From contig JAHHTM010000102.1 in NCBI GenBank assembly GCA_020024675.1, forward strand, positions 1 through 5,571: 5,571 bases of DNA, written 5' to 3'. This document shows, one piece after another, positions 1 through 5,571 of this stretch. Positions within the stretch are counted from its first letter, which is position 1, and each line of letters opens with the position of its first letter. The DNA is from Muricomes sp. Its GTDB lineage: Bacteria; Bacillota; Clostridia; Lachnospirales; Lachnospiraceae. A program made the position numbers and the translations under genes. Under the pieces are notes generated by a model. It ran no database searches and was not told the origin of the DNA. It worked only from the letters and a program-made list of their open reading frames with translations.

Positions 1-178
1 GATTAGTAACCTTATAAGAGCCACCTCTCGTTGTAGTTTCATATAAAACTAAATCTTCTCCAAAGGCTCCGTATCCATAACTCTCCCGGAGATTTCCAGC
101 ACTGTCCTCAATCCGAAGCGGGCTTCCAAGTTCGTCCTGAAGGTAGTAGTTCCTTTCCCCGCTTTCTTCTTTTTTTGC
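1..178 (-). pseudogene. 5'-truncated RHS/YD-repeat protein fragment (runs off the window)
   Basis: Read on the minus strand from 178 to 1, 59 codons are open and encode an RHS-core-like segment. It contains NYYLQDELGSPLRIED and, shortly after, a glycine/tyrosine stretch ending YGYGAFGEDL. This matches the classic RHS/YD pattern of 'YYhhQDxLGSPxRhxDxxGNhxxxYxYxxFGE'. RHS proteins are large, usually secreted or surface-exposed beta-cocoon proteins that often carry variable C-terminal toxins. An in-frame TAA sits just upstream (181-179), and no ATG, GTG or TTG occurs in frame within the 59 codons. The piece therefore has no visible start and no ribosome binding site. Hand-counted G+C at 61-160 is about 53%, clearly above the adjacent hisIE gene (about 32% at 181-240). 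I read it as a remnant or silent RHS tail that arrived by recombination next to hisIE. The rest lies outside the window, so a start further downstream or a programmed join cannot be excluded. Confidence 0.7.
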
Positions 179-188
179 TTAACGCACT

Positions 189-1472
189 TTATCTATTCTC
201 AAATTCGTCTATAATATCATCCCATGTAATTCCTTTTTCCACCATAAGAACAATTGCATGATAGAGGAAATCTGATAATTCACTTTTGATTTCATCTGGA
301 TTTGGATTTTTGGCTGCTATAATTACTTCTGCAGTCTTTTTCCCTATTTTTTTAAGAATCTTATCTAGTCCCTTATCGAAAAGTGAAGTCGTATCGGAAT
401 CTTTTTGTGGATTTTTCTTTTGTTCAGCAATTGACTTATACATAGATTCTAAAACCTGAAGGGAATTTTTTGTATCTACATCTGCTCCAACAATAGGCTG
501 ATAGAAACAGCTATGATTTCCTGTGTGGCATGCCGGCCCAATCTGATCAACTTTAGCAAGAAGTGTGTCTTTATCACAATCTATTGTGAGTGATTTAACA
601 TATTGGAAATGTCCGGAAGAAATTCCTTTTAATCTTTGTTTTTTCTGGCTTCGACTATAATAAGTCATTCTACCAGTTTTCACAGTGTGCTCAAAAGCTT
701 CTTTGTTCATATATCCAAGCATAAGAACTTCATTGGTTCTATAATCCTGGGCAATTACAGGCAAAAGTCCCTCTTTATTCAATTTGAATTCTGAAAATTC
801 CATCTGACTTTCAAAAGAAGTCATTTGAATATTGTTTTCATCACAGATAGTTTTGAAAGCATTAAAATCCATATCTAACTGACTGATATACAATCCAGAA
901 ACTCCTTTTACACCATCACTTTTTAGAATTTTTAAAATTTCATGCTGCTCCATAGTATCTGTAAGGACAACACATGGAATTTCTGTAACGTTTACTACAG
1001 AATTCAAGTCAAGACGATGCATAAATACTATTTCATAACTATATTCTTCAATTAAATGTTGTTGCTTAAATAATGTATCAAAATCATTCAAAGATACTGC
1101 GATACGTTCTTTGCCAAATTTTTTGGAAACTTCCTCTATCAATTCAAAAGATACTGCTTTAGAAAAATTCAATATGGCACGTTTTGCACCCGCATACAAA
1201 ATTTTTTTGACATCATCTTGAGTCTTGATATTTCCACCAGCTATCATAGGAATACTGATGCTGTGTGTCACTTTTTTCATCAAGCTAATAGCTTCAGCAT
1301 GTTCCTCGTCTGAATCTGAAAGATCAAAAATGATTAATTCATCTGCACCCATGTTGCAGTAGTGTTTTGCAAGTGCAACAACATCTTCTGCAATTACTTC
1401 TTTATCATCAAACCATCGAATTGCTTTTCCATTTTCTATAAAAATACATGGTGTAAGTCTTTTATAACTCAT
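189..1472 (-). CDS. hisIE: HisF-like domain fused to phosphoribosyl-AMP cyclohydrolase / phosphoribosyl-ATP pyrophosphohydrolase (HisIE), with altered active-site motifs
   Basis: This cytosolic 427-residue protein has three parts. Residues 1-215 form a HisA/HisF-type barrel (LTPCI at 6-10, IPMIAGGNI at 74-82). Residues 226-330 are HisI, with metal-site motif DCDKDTLL at 298-305 and GPACHTGNHSCF at 312-323; C299, C315, C322 and H316 are the expected zinc/active-site residues. Residues 336-427 are HisE (KIGKKTAEV at 375-383, ELSDFLYH at 398-405). HisE and HisI normally catalyse steps 2 and 3 of histidine synthesis (PR-ATP to PR-AMP to ProFAR). Plain HisIE is about 200 residues, so the extra length is the barrel. 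Unusual features: HisF Asp11 is Phe11, the second catalytic Asp is probably Asn129, the HisE Glu-Glu pair is Lys378-Lys379, and the HisI LWxKGE segment reads QRLKGI. Catalysis is therefore doubtful for HisF and HisE. The ATG has AAGGAG six bases upstream and follows the hisZ stop by 20 bases. Confidence 0.92.
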   Translation of the reverse strand: MSYKRLTPCIFIENGKAIRWFDDKEVIAEDVVALAKHYCNMGADELIIFDLSDSDEEHAEAISLMKKVTHSISIPMIAGGNIKTQDDVKKILYAGAKRAILNFSKAVSFELIEEVSKKFGKERIAVSLNDFDTLFKQQHLIEEYSYEIVFMHRLDLNSVVNVTEIPCVVLTDTMEQHEILKILKSDGVKGVSGLYISQLDMDFNAFKTICDENNIQMTSFESQMEFSEFKLNKEGLLPVIAQDYRTNEVLMLGYMNKEAFEHTVKTGRMTYYSRSQKKQRLKGISSGHFQYVKSLTIDCDKDTLLAKVDQIGPACHTGNHSCFYQPIVGADVDTKNSLQVLESMYKSIAEQKKNPQKDSDTTSLFDKGLDKILKKIGKKTAEVIIAAKNPNPDEIKSELSDFLYHAIVLMVEKGITWDDIIDEFENR

Positions 1473-1492
1473 TGCGTTCTCCTTTATGTATC

Positions 1493-2752
1493 TTATATAA
1501 GACTTATTTTATCTGAAATATCAATCAGACTTTCTTTCTCTGTTTTAAGATCGGTAAGACTGACTATATTTTCATCATTCATATAAAGCAGACTCATTGC
1601 ATGTGTTCGTTTTCCGTATGCAATATAATCTTCTTTTGTATATGATCCTGAAATTTTGAACATCTCTATATGTTTTCCTTTGGAACGTAACTTCGTTGCA
1701 AAGTACAATGCCGTCTTTAACAGTTCTTTGCTGTATACAATAATATTTGTAGATGGCGTTTCTATTGGAATCTGCTGTTTGTCAAGCGCATTCAAAAGAT
1801 CATCAATCATAACTGAAAAGCCGGCTGCAGGTGCCGCTTTTCCAAATTTACCAAGCAAATGATCATAACGTCCTCCTCGTATGATTGCATTTTTGGTTTT
1901 AAATGTATGGGCATGAAAAACAATTCCTGAATAATACGGATGTTCTCCATAAATTCCAAGATCAAATGTAATATATTTTTCAAATCCATAAACAGACAAT
2001 ACTTCATATACTTTTTGAAGACGAGAAATTGCTTTTCTGGCTCTATCGTCTATCGCATATTTTTCTGCTTCGTTTAATATGTCAATGTTTCCAGAAAGCT
2101 CCGGTAATTTGTGAAAAACACGTTTTACAGATGGATCAATATCAATTGTGCTAAGGATCTCATCTAAACCAAAATAATTTCTTCCACGAAGAAGAACTTC
2201 TATTTCTTCACGAATTTCTCCTCGAAGCTTAGAGGCTTTTAGAAGACTGTTTATAAAGTCTGCATGTCCAACTGTAATACTGAAATCAATTAATTCTGTT
2301 TTTTTAAGCAAATCAACTGACATAGCAAGAAGTTCAGCATCCGCTTCTTCTGAATCTATTCCAATAAGTTCTGTTCCAACCTGAGTGTTTTCTTTTAAAT
2401 GTTCATGGTATTTATAAGTATTTGAATAAGTATTTCCAGAATAACATAATCTTACTGGAAACTCTTCCAAAGAAGATAACATTGCTGTTGCTCTTGCAAC
2501 AGATGGAGTAATGTCGGGACGTAAAACAAGACAATCTCCGTTTCTATCAAAAAATTTATATAATTCTCTAGAAGAACCCTTCCTTGCTTCTTTTCGGAAA
2601 ACATCTAGATATTCAAAGTCTGGTGTTTCTATATCCTGGTAACCATAGCGACGGATTACTTCGAGAAGTGATTCTTGAAGTACAATCTTTTTTTTACATT
2701 CTGTCGGATAAATATCTCTGACGCCTTCTGGTATATGTAATTTTTGTTCCAT
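1493..2752 (-). CDS. hisZ: ATP phosphoribosyltransferase regulatory subunit HisZ
   Basis: This 419-residue class II aminoacyl-tRNA synthetase paralogue normally forms a hetero-octamer with short-form HisG. It activates the first committed step of histidine synthesis and carries its histidine feedback inhibition. Visible landmarks are the motif-1 region EGVRDIYPTECKKK (9-22), RPDITPSVARA (78-88), QVGTELIG (124-131), YYSGIVFHAHT (273-283), motif 3 as IIRGGRYDHLL (290-300) and AAGFSVMIDDLL (309-320). Residues from about 335 resemble the HisRS anticodon-binding domain. The ATP-binding FRxERPQ motif 2 of true HisRS is missing (YSNTYKYHEHLKENTQ at 109-124), and the histidine-site 'RGLDYYT' is EHPYYS. 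These losses favour HisZ over a histidyl-tRNA synthetase. ATG at 2752 is chosen because AGGAGG lies seven bases upstream. HisZ needs a HisG partner, and none is in the window: the next gene is the hisIE fusion. No T-box leader fits in the 53-base upstream gap. Confidence 0.92.
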   Translation of the reverse strand: MEQKLHIPEGVRDIYPTECKKKIVLQESLLEVIRRYGYQDIETPDFEYLDVFRKEARKGSSRELYKFFDRNGDCLVLRPDITPSVARATAMLSSLEEFPVRLCYSGNTYSNTYKYHEHLKENTQVGTELIGIDSEEADAELLAMSVDLLKKTELIDFSITVGHADFINSLLKASKLRGEIREEIEVLLRGRNYFGLDEILSTIDIDPSVKRVFHKLPELSGNIDILNEAEKYAIDDRARKAISRLQKVYEVLSVYGFEKYITFDLGIYGEHPYYSGIVFHAHTFKTKNAIIRGGRYDHLLGKFGKAAPAAGFSVMIDDLLNALDKQQIPIETPSTNIIVYSKELLKTALYFATKLRSKGKHIEMFKISGSYTKEDYIAYGKRTHAMSLLYMNDENIVSLTDLKTEKESLIDISDKISLI

Positions 2753-2756
2753 ATGT

Positions 2757-2765
2757 CCTCCTCCT
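2757..2765 (-). promoter_or_regulatory. Strong ribosome binding site of hisZ
   Basis: On the minus strand the sequence ACTATAGGAGGAGGACAT directly precedes the hisZ ATG. It contains two overlapping AGGAGG-like cores; the upstream one ends seven bases before the start codon. This is the closest match to the anti-Shine-Dalgarno sequence in the window and fixes the hisZ start at 2752. Confidence 0.8.
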
Positions 2766-2775
2766 ATAGTGAATC

Positions 2776-2784
2776 ATCATAACA
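2776..2784 (-). promoter_or_regulatory. Candidate extended -10 promoter element ahead of hisZ
   Basis: In the 53-base recU-hisZ gap the minus strand reads TGTTATGAT, a TGn-TATGAT extended -10 (consensus TGnTATAAT). A start site about seven bases downstream would fall near 2769-2768, just ahead of the ribosome binding site, giving a leader of roughly 16 bases. The hexamer at a 17-base spacing, TTAAAT, is a poor -35 (three of six). This is the largest gap in the cluster, so an internal promoter for the histidine genes is plausible, but such short AT-rich matches also arise by chance. Confidence 0.3.
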
Positions 2785-2805
2785 ATGATTTCTTGTATAT
2801 TTAAA

Positions 2806-3339
2806 TTATTCTCTCATATCTAAATCTTTTTGAATAAAATCAAGATATGGGACAAAACAATTATTTTTCAGTGTCATAAAGTATTCTGGATCAAGCTCTT
2901 CAAAACGAAAACTTTTTCGTCCTCCTGACATAGCTCTGTCCCAGAATTTTTTTATCTCATTAAAGCGCATATAATACAGCACATTTTTTTCAGTATAATG
3001 GATAACCAAAAAAGAAATGCCTTCTTGTTTCTCAAATTTTTCCATAAACAACACCTGATGTTCATGAATATTCTGTAGAGGAAATGTATCACTTTTACAC
3101 TCTTTTGCATCAAAACAAACAGGGATTCCCTGCACTGCACCTATATAATCTACTGTACTTACTTTTTCAAAATAAGCAAGTGTAATATGTCTATTTTCTT
3201 TATCAATTTTAATTGGAGTAATTGGAGTAGGGATTTTCTGTATCAAAGCAAGTCCCATCTCCTCATACCGTTCATTCGTCCTGTTAATCAAATCTTCAAG
3301 CGTAGAACCTCGTAGACCTCTTGAATTCCAGGTTGCCAT
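2806..3339 (-). CDS. recU: Holliday junction resolvase RecU
   Basis: RecU is the Bacillota counterpart of RuvC. It is a dimeric, metal-dependent nuclease that cuts Holliday junctions during recombinational repair and chromosome segregation, and it modulates RecA. The 177-residue product starts with the family signature: SRGLRGSTLEDLINRTNERY (6-25) and then IQKIPTPITPI (33-43). The nuclease core follows, with STVDYIGAVQG (61-71) and CFDAKE (75-80). By comparison with Bacillus subtilis RecU (D88, E101, K103, recalled from memory), D64, D77 and K79 are the catalytic triad, with Asp in place of Glu101. FPLQNIHEHQ (86-95) and FWDRAMSGGRKSFRFEEL (132-149) are also typical. It is shorter than B. subtilis RecU (about 200 residues) because the poorly conserved N-terminal tail is absent. 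The ATG abuts the TAA of the upstream pseudouridine synthase, suggesting translational coupling. Here it precedes histidine genes, not the ponA partner known from Bacillus. Confidence 0.93.
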   Translation of the reverse strand: MATWNSRGLRGSTLEDLINRTNERYEEMGLALIQKIPTPITPIKIDKENRHITLAYFEKVSTVDYIGAVQGIPVCFDAKECKSDTFPLQNIHEHQVLFMEKFEKQEGISFLVIHYTEKNVLYYMRFNEIKKFWDRAMSGGRKSFRFEELDPEYFMTLKNNCFVPYLDFIQKDLDMRE

Positions 3340-3354
3340 TTATAACACCCCTTT
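3337..3354 (-). promoter_or_regulatory. Stop-start junction and ribosome binding site of recU inside the upstream gene
   Basis: The minus strand reads AAAGGGGTGTTATAAATG. The final codons of the pseudouridine synthase (GGG GTG TTA TAA) are followed without a gap by the recU ATG. The Shine-Dalgarno-like AAAGGGG therefore lies within the last codons of the upstream gene, eight bases from the ATG. This layout usually means that ribosomes ending on the first gene help to start the second. Confidence 0.7.
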
Positions 3355-4308
3355 GTCTTTTGCAATGTTTCTGAAGTATTTTGGAAGTGGTGCTTCAAAC
3401 TCTTTTTTTGATAAAGCCAAAAGTTCACCTGTAAGTTCAGGAAAAACAACTTTGTAAGCATGGAGCAATTGATGTTTTAGTCCATATTTTTGTTTTAATA
3501 TAGAATTAATTTTTTCATTTCCATATTTAAAATCGCCAAGTATCGGGTGTCCAATAGAGGATAAATGTGCACGAATCTGATGTGTTTTACCTGTTATAAG
3601 ATGAACTTCTAACAGTGTGCAATCTGTTCCAATTTTCAATGGTCGATACTCAGTTTCAATAGGCGAAGCATCTTCATTTGAAATAGCTGAGACAACAACT
3701 TTGTTCGTTCTTTCATTTTTCTGCAAATATCCTTTAATCCGTGACGGCTTATCAATTTTACCACAAACAATTGTAAGATAATATTTTGAAAGTGAACGGT
3801 CTTTAAACATTCTACTTAACTCTTGAAGTCCAACAAGTGTCTTTCCCGCAGCAATAAGTCCACTGGTGTTTCGATCAAGTCGATTACACACAGATGGTTT
3901 AAATGTAGCCATCTCTTCTTCGGTAATCTGTTTAGAAGAGATCAGATAGGAAATCAAATGTTCAACTACTGATACGTCTTTATTGGAAGCTTTTTGAGAA
4001 AGCATTCCCACAGGCTTATTGATCAGAAGAATATCTTTGTCCTCATAAATAATATCCAATGTAACATTTGTGCAAGAAAATGTCGTCTTTTTTGAAAATT
4101 TATCGATCGTATCATCTGCAAGAAAAAGCTTGATCACATCACCTACATTTAATTTTTCGTTTCCAGATGCTTTTTTTCCATTCAAGGTAATATTTTTTTT
4201 ACGAAGCATTTTATATACAAAACTTTTTGGGGCTTCGCTTAAATATTTGCCAAGCAGCTTATCTAGTCGTTGTCCGGCTTCATTACCACTGACATTAATT
4301 TGTTGCAT
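3340..4308 (-). CDS. RluA-family (RluC/RluD-type) rRNA pseudouridine synthase with S4 domain
   Basis: This enzyme isomerises uridine to pseudouridine in RNA, most likely 23S rRNA; the target base cannot be read from the sequence. The 322-residue protein begins with an S4 RNA-binding domain (about 1-65: GQRLDKLLGKYL, then a KxxxxLNGKKA turn and LNVGDVI). The catalytic domain follows, with IINKP-type strand LLINKPVGMLSQ (94-105), the active-site loop NRLDRNTSGL (142-151) holding catalytic D145, the SKYYLTIVCGK strand (174-184) and GKTHQIRAHLSSIGHPILGD (240-259). The catalytic loop starts with Asn where E. coli paralogues have His (HRLDR); I regard this as a subfamily variant. ATG at 4308 is preceded by AAAGGA seven bases upstream, and the gene starts 13 bases after the membrane-protein stop. 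Which paralogue (RluC, RluD or an uncharacterised one) is unresolved, so no symbol is given. Confidence 0.93.
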   Translation of the reverse strand: MQQINVSGNEAGQRLDKLLGKYLSEAPKSFVYKMLRKKNITLNGKKASGNEKLNVGDVIKLFLADDTIDKFSKKTTFSCTNVTLDIIYEDKDILLINKPVGMLSQKASNKDVSVVEHLISYLISSKQITEEEMATFKPSVCNRLDRNTSGLIAAGKTLVGLQELSRMFKDRSLSKYYLTIVCGKIDKPSRIKGYLQKNERTNKVVVSAISNEDASPIETEYRPLKIGTDCTLLEVHLITGKTHQIRAHLSSIGHPILGDFKYGNEKINSILKQKYGLKHQLLHAYKVVFPELTGELLALSKKEFEAPLPKYFRNIAKDKGVL

Positions 4309-4321
4309 TCAGTTATCCTTT

Positions 4322-4900
4322 CTACATAGAGATATTTAATATAATACCTGCTATATTTGCTTCCTTTTCTTTTGTATTATTTTGTTCTACTTCTGCAATC
4401 GAATCCATTCCTTCTACTCTTGCGAGAAAAGATGTGTAACTATTCAGAATTTTAACAGACAGATTTGAAAAACCATTTTGATCTAAAATTCCACGTATAT
4501 GTGTCGCGGTATATTTTAAATCAACTTTTTCATTTCGTGTATATCCATAAATCATATTTCCTGATATAACGATTGCATCCACAGGCATGATTTTATCACG
4601 ACTTGTAATAATCATATCGTAAATAGAAGTAAGATGTTTTGATTTTTCCAAAATTTCTTCTGCATGCTTTTGGGTAATTGATTTATATGGGAAACGTGAT
4701 ATTACGCCAACAAGTGCTTTACAGGCAGGCAGACAGCCAACAACTGCTACTATTGTCATTAAATTTTTCCTGGTATGAGTCTGACTGTAGCCTAAAAAGA
4801 ATATAGCTGCAACAAGCATAAAATATATGATTGTACGTATGATTTCCACTTTTTTCTTATAATCCAGATATCCTGGATTTCCTTTTATGACTCTTTTCAT
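4322..4900 (-). CDS. Conserved-looking membrane protein of unknown function, two transmembrane helices
   Basis: I do not recognise this 192-residue protein as a named family. A basic N-terminus (MKRVIKGNPGYLDYKKKVEI) precedes two hydrophobic helices at about 21-39 (TIIYFMLVAAIFFLGY) and 47-68 (LMTIVAVVGCLPACKALVGV). They are joined by a short polar loop, THTRKN. By the positive-inside rule the N-terminus and the C-terminal domain (about 70-192) would face the cytoplasm. The C-terminal domain looks folded and mixed alpha/beta, with strands such as MPVDAIVISGNMIYGYT (105-121), a helix around THIRGILDQNG and strand LSVKILNSYTSFLARVE (147-163). No catalytic or metal-binding motif stands out. A good ribosome binding site (GAGGAG, about eight bases before the ATG) and tight spacing to genes on both sides show that it is a real gene. 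Its place directly before an RNA-modifying enzyme does not by itself reveal a role. Confidence 0.85.
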   Translation of the reverse strand: MKRVIKGNPGYLDYKKKVEIIRTIIYFMLVAAIFFLGYSQTHTRKNLMTIVAVVGCLPACKALVGVISRFPYKSITQKHAEEILEKSKHLTSIYDMIITSRDKIMPVDAIVISGNMIYGYTRNEKVDLKYTATHIRGILDQNGFSNLSVKILNSYTSFLARVEGMDSIAEVEQNNTKEKEANIAGIILNISM

Positions 4901-4926
4901 CTTATGTTCTCCTCATGATGTGCATT

Positions 4927-5571
4927 TTAATTTACAAAAAACCGAATGATCCACTTATGCGGAAGTATCTTGGCGACCAGTCGTGAAAGATTCATGGAAA
5001 CCCCGTAAACTGATACGTCTTTTTTATGTTTGCTGTCTTTTAAAGCTTTATGGACTACCAAAGCCGGATCCGCCATACACAATTTTTTTAACGGATTACT
5101 AATAGTACCACTTACATCAAAAAATTCTGTATCTACAGGACCTGGACAAACTGCAGTAACATAAACCTGCCTGTTAGAAAGCTCTACCCCAAGTGCTTTT
5201 GAGAAACTGCATACATATGATTTTGTGGCAGCATATACAGCAAAAGAAGGTTGCGGACAAAACGCTGCAGCAGATGCAAAATTAATAATTCTTCCTCCTT
5301 TACCAATATATGGAAGACAAATAGACGTGACTTTTGTAAGCGCACGACAATTGAGATCTACCATTTCTGGCTGTAGCTCTAAATTCTCTTCTGCTATATC
5401 TGAAAAAGTCCCTGTTTTACCAAATCCTGCGGCATTTACGAGCATCCTGATCTTAGGCTGCTCTTTTTTTAAACTTGTTTGCAATTCTTGGTATATCTTT
5501 TCTTCTAAAAGATTGCCTTCAAAAATACGCAATGGTACAATCACTTGTTTTGCCAGAGAAAATAATCTTTC
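4927..5571 (-). CDS. Short-chain dehydrogenase/reductase (SDR family), N-terminus outside the window
   Basis: This is a classical-type SDR, an NAD(P)-dependent oxidoreductase of unknown substrate. The visible 214 residues contain the LVNAAGFG motif (44-51; NAAG is the usual NNAG), N74 in DLNCRAL, catalytic S100 in INFASAAAF, the YAATK active-site motif with Y113 and K117, and CPGPVDTEFF (142-151). The Ser-Tyr-Lys set and the helix Asn are all present, so the enzyme is probably active. The reading frame is open to base 5571. A GTG at 5544 would leave a protein without the nucleotide-binding TGxxxGIG segment, so I treat it as internal. About 30-40 residues are missing. The window's first codons (ERLFSLAKQ) fit the usual 'R(x)ERLxxLA' helix that follows the first Rossmann strands. 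The TAA lies 26 bases before the membrane-protein ATG, consistent with one operon. Sequence style resembles the YqjQ/DltE-like group, but the reaction cannot be named. Confidence 0.9.
   Translation of the reverse strand, partial: ERLFSLAKQVIVPLRIFEGNLLEEKIYQELQTSLKKEQPKIRMLVNAAGFGKTGTFSDIAEENLELQPEMVDLNCRALTKVTSICLPYIGKGGRIINFASAAAFCPQPSFAVYAATKSYVCSFSKALGVELSNRQVYVTAVCPGPVDTEFFDVSGTISNPLKKLCMADPALVVHKALKDSKHKKDVSVYGVSMNLSRLVAKILPHKWIIRFFVN

Noticed and set aside
1362..1586. Plus-strand 74-codon open frame spanning the hisZ-hisIE junction
   Set aside because: It overlaps two well-supported genes on the other strand, has low-complexity Phe/Cys/Ser/Ile-rich composition typical of antisense reading of AT-rich DNA, and resembles no family.
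1656..1862. Plus-strand 68-codon open frame inside hisZ
   Set aside because: It lies wholly antisense to conserved HisZ motifs and has no recognisable domain.
1807..2007. Minus-strand 66-codon open frame in another frame of hisZ
   Set aside because: It is an out-of-frame shadow of the YYSGIVF to GGRYD region of HisZ.
1493..2752. Histidyl-tRNA synthetase (hisS) as the identity of this gene
   Set aside because: The HisRS motif-2 FRxERPQ and the RGLDYYT histidine-site motif are both absent, and the gene sits beside another histidine-biosynthesis gene. HisZ fits better.
2772..2790. The AATCAT/ATGATT inverted repeat as a rho-independent terminator of recU
   Set aside because: The stem is only six bases with few G-C pairs, and no T-run follows on the minus strand.
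2952..3140. Minus-strand 62-codon open frame in another frame of recU
   Set aside because: It is an out-of-frame shadow of the RecU nuclease core, which is intact in its own frame.
3212..3229. Perfect 9-base tandem duplication (ATTGGAGTA twice) within recU
   Set aside because: It encodes the TPI-TPI stretch of the conserved PTPI region of RecU and keeps the frame. Two copies of a short coding repeat need no special explanation.
4070..4339. Plus-strand 89-codon open frame antisense to the S4 domain of the pseudouridine synthase
   Set aside because: It is antisense to a conserved domain with a good start and ribosome binding site; its Ser/Phe/Leu-rich product has no family resemblance.
5542..5544. 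GTG as the true start of the SDR gene
   Set aside because: The frame stays open upstream to the window edge with plausible SDR residues, and starting here would delete the nucleotide-binding motif.

Overview
The window is a compact, AT-rich stretch (about 32-37% G+C in hand-counted samples) in which every supported gene lies on the minus strand. It is best read from base 5571 down to base 1. A RecU resolvase, AGGAG-type ribosome binding sites, HisZ and a HisF-like/HisI/HisE fusion together suggest a low-GC Bacillota (Firmicutes), most likely a Lachnospiraceae-type gut clostridium. The family assignment is inference.

In transcription order: the 3' part of a short-chain dehydrogenase/reductase gene (5571-4927, its start outside the window); an unrecognised two-helix membrane protein (4900-4322); an RluA-family rRNA pseudouridine synthase with an S4 domain (4308-3340); Holliday junction resolvase recU (3339-2806), whose ATG directly follows the synthase stop codon; hisZ (2752-1493), the HisRS-like regulatory subunit of ATP phosphoribosyltransferase; and a 427-residue hisIE-type fusion (1472-189). 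Gaps are 26, 13, 0, 53 and 20 bases, with no convincing terminator, so all six could be on one transcript. The 53-base gap before hisZ has the best candidate internal promoter. Beyond the hisIE stop (178-1) lies a startless, GC-richer piece of an RHS/YD-repeat protein that runs off the window.

The two histidine genes would serve at opposite ends of the early pathway: HisZ with HisG at step 1, HisI and HisE at steps 2 and 3. No hisG, hisD or hisB lies between them. The fusion protein is the most unusual object here. Its N-terminal HisF-like barrel lacks the catalytic aspartate at position 11, and probably also the second one near 129-130. The HisE domain has Lys-Lys where the family has Glu-Glu, and the HisI domain has changed a normally conserved W-x-K-G-E segment. 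The reading frame and ribosome binding site are nevertheless intact. Either the histidine functions are decaying in this strain or the protein has kept or gained a non-catalytic role. I found no CRISPR array, tRNA, rRNA, riboswitch or complete mobile element. No stretch over 300 bases lacks a gene.
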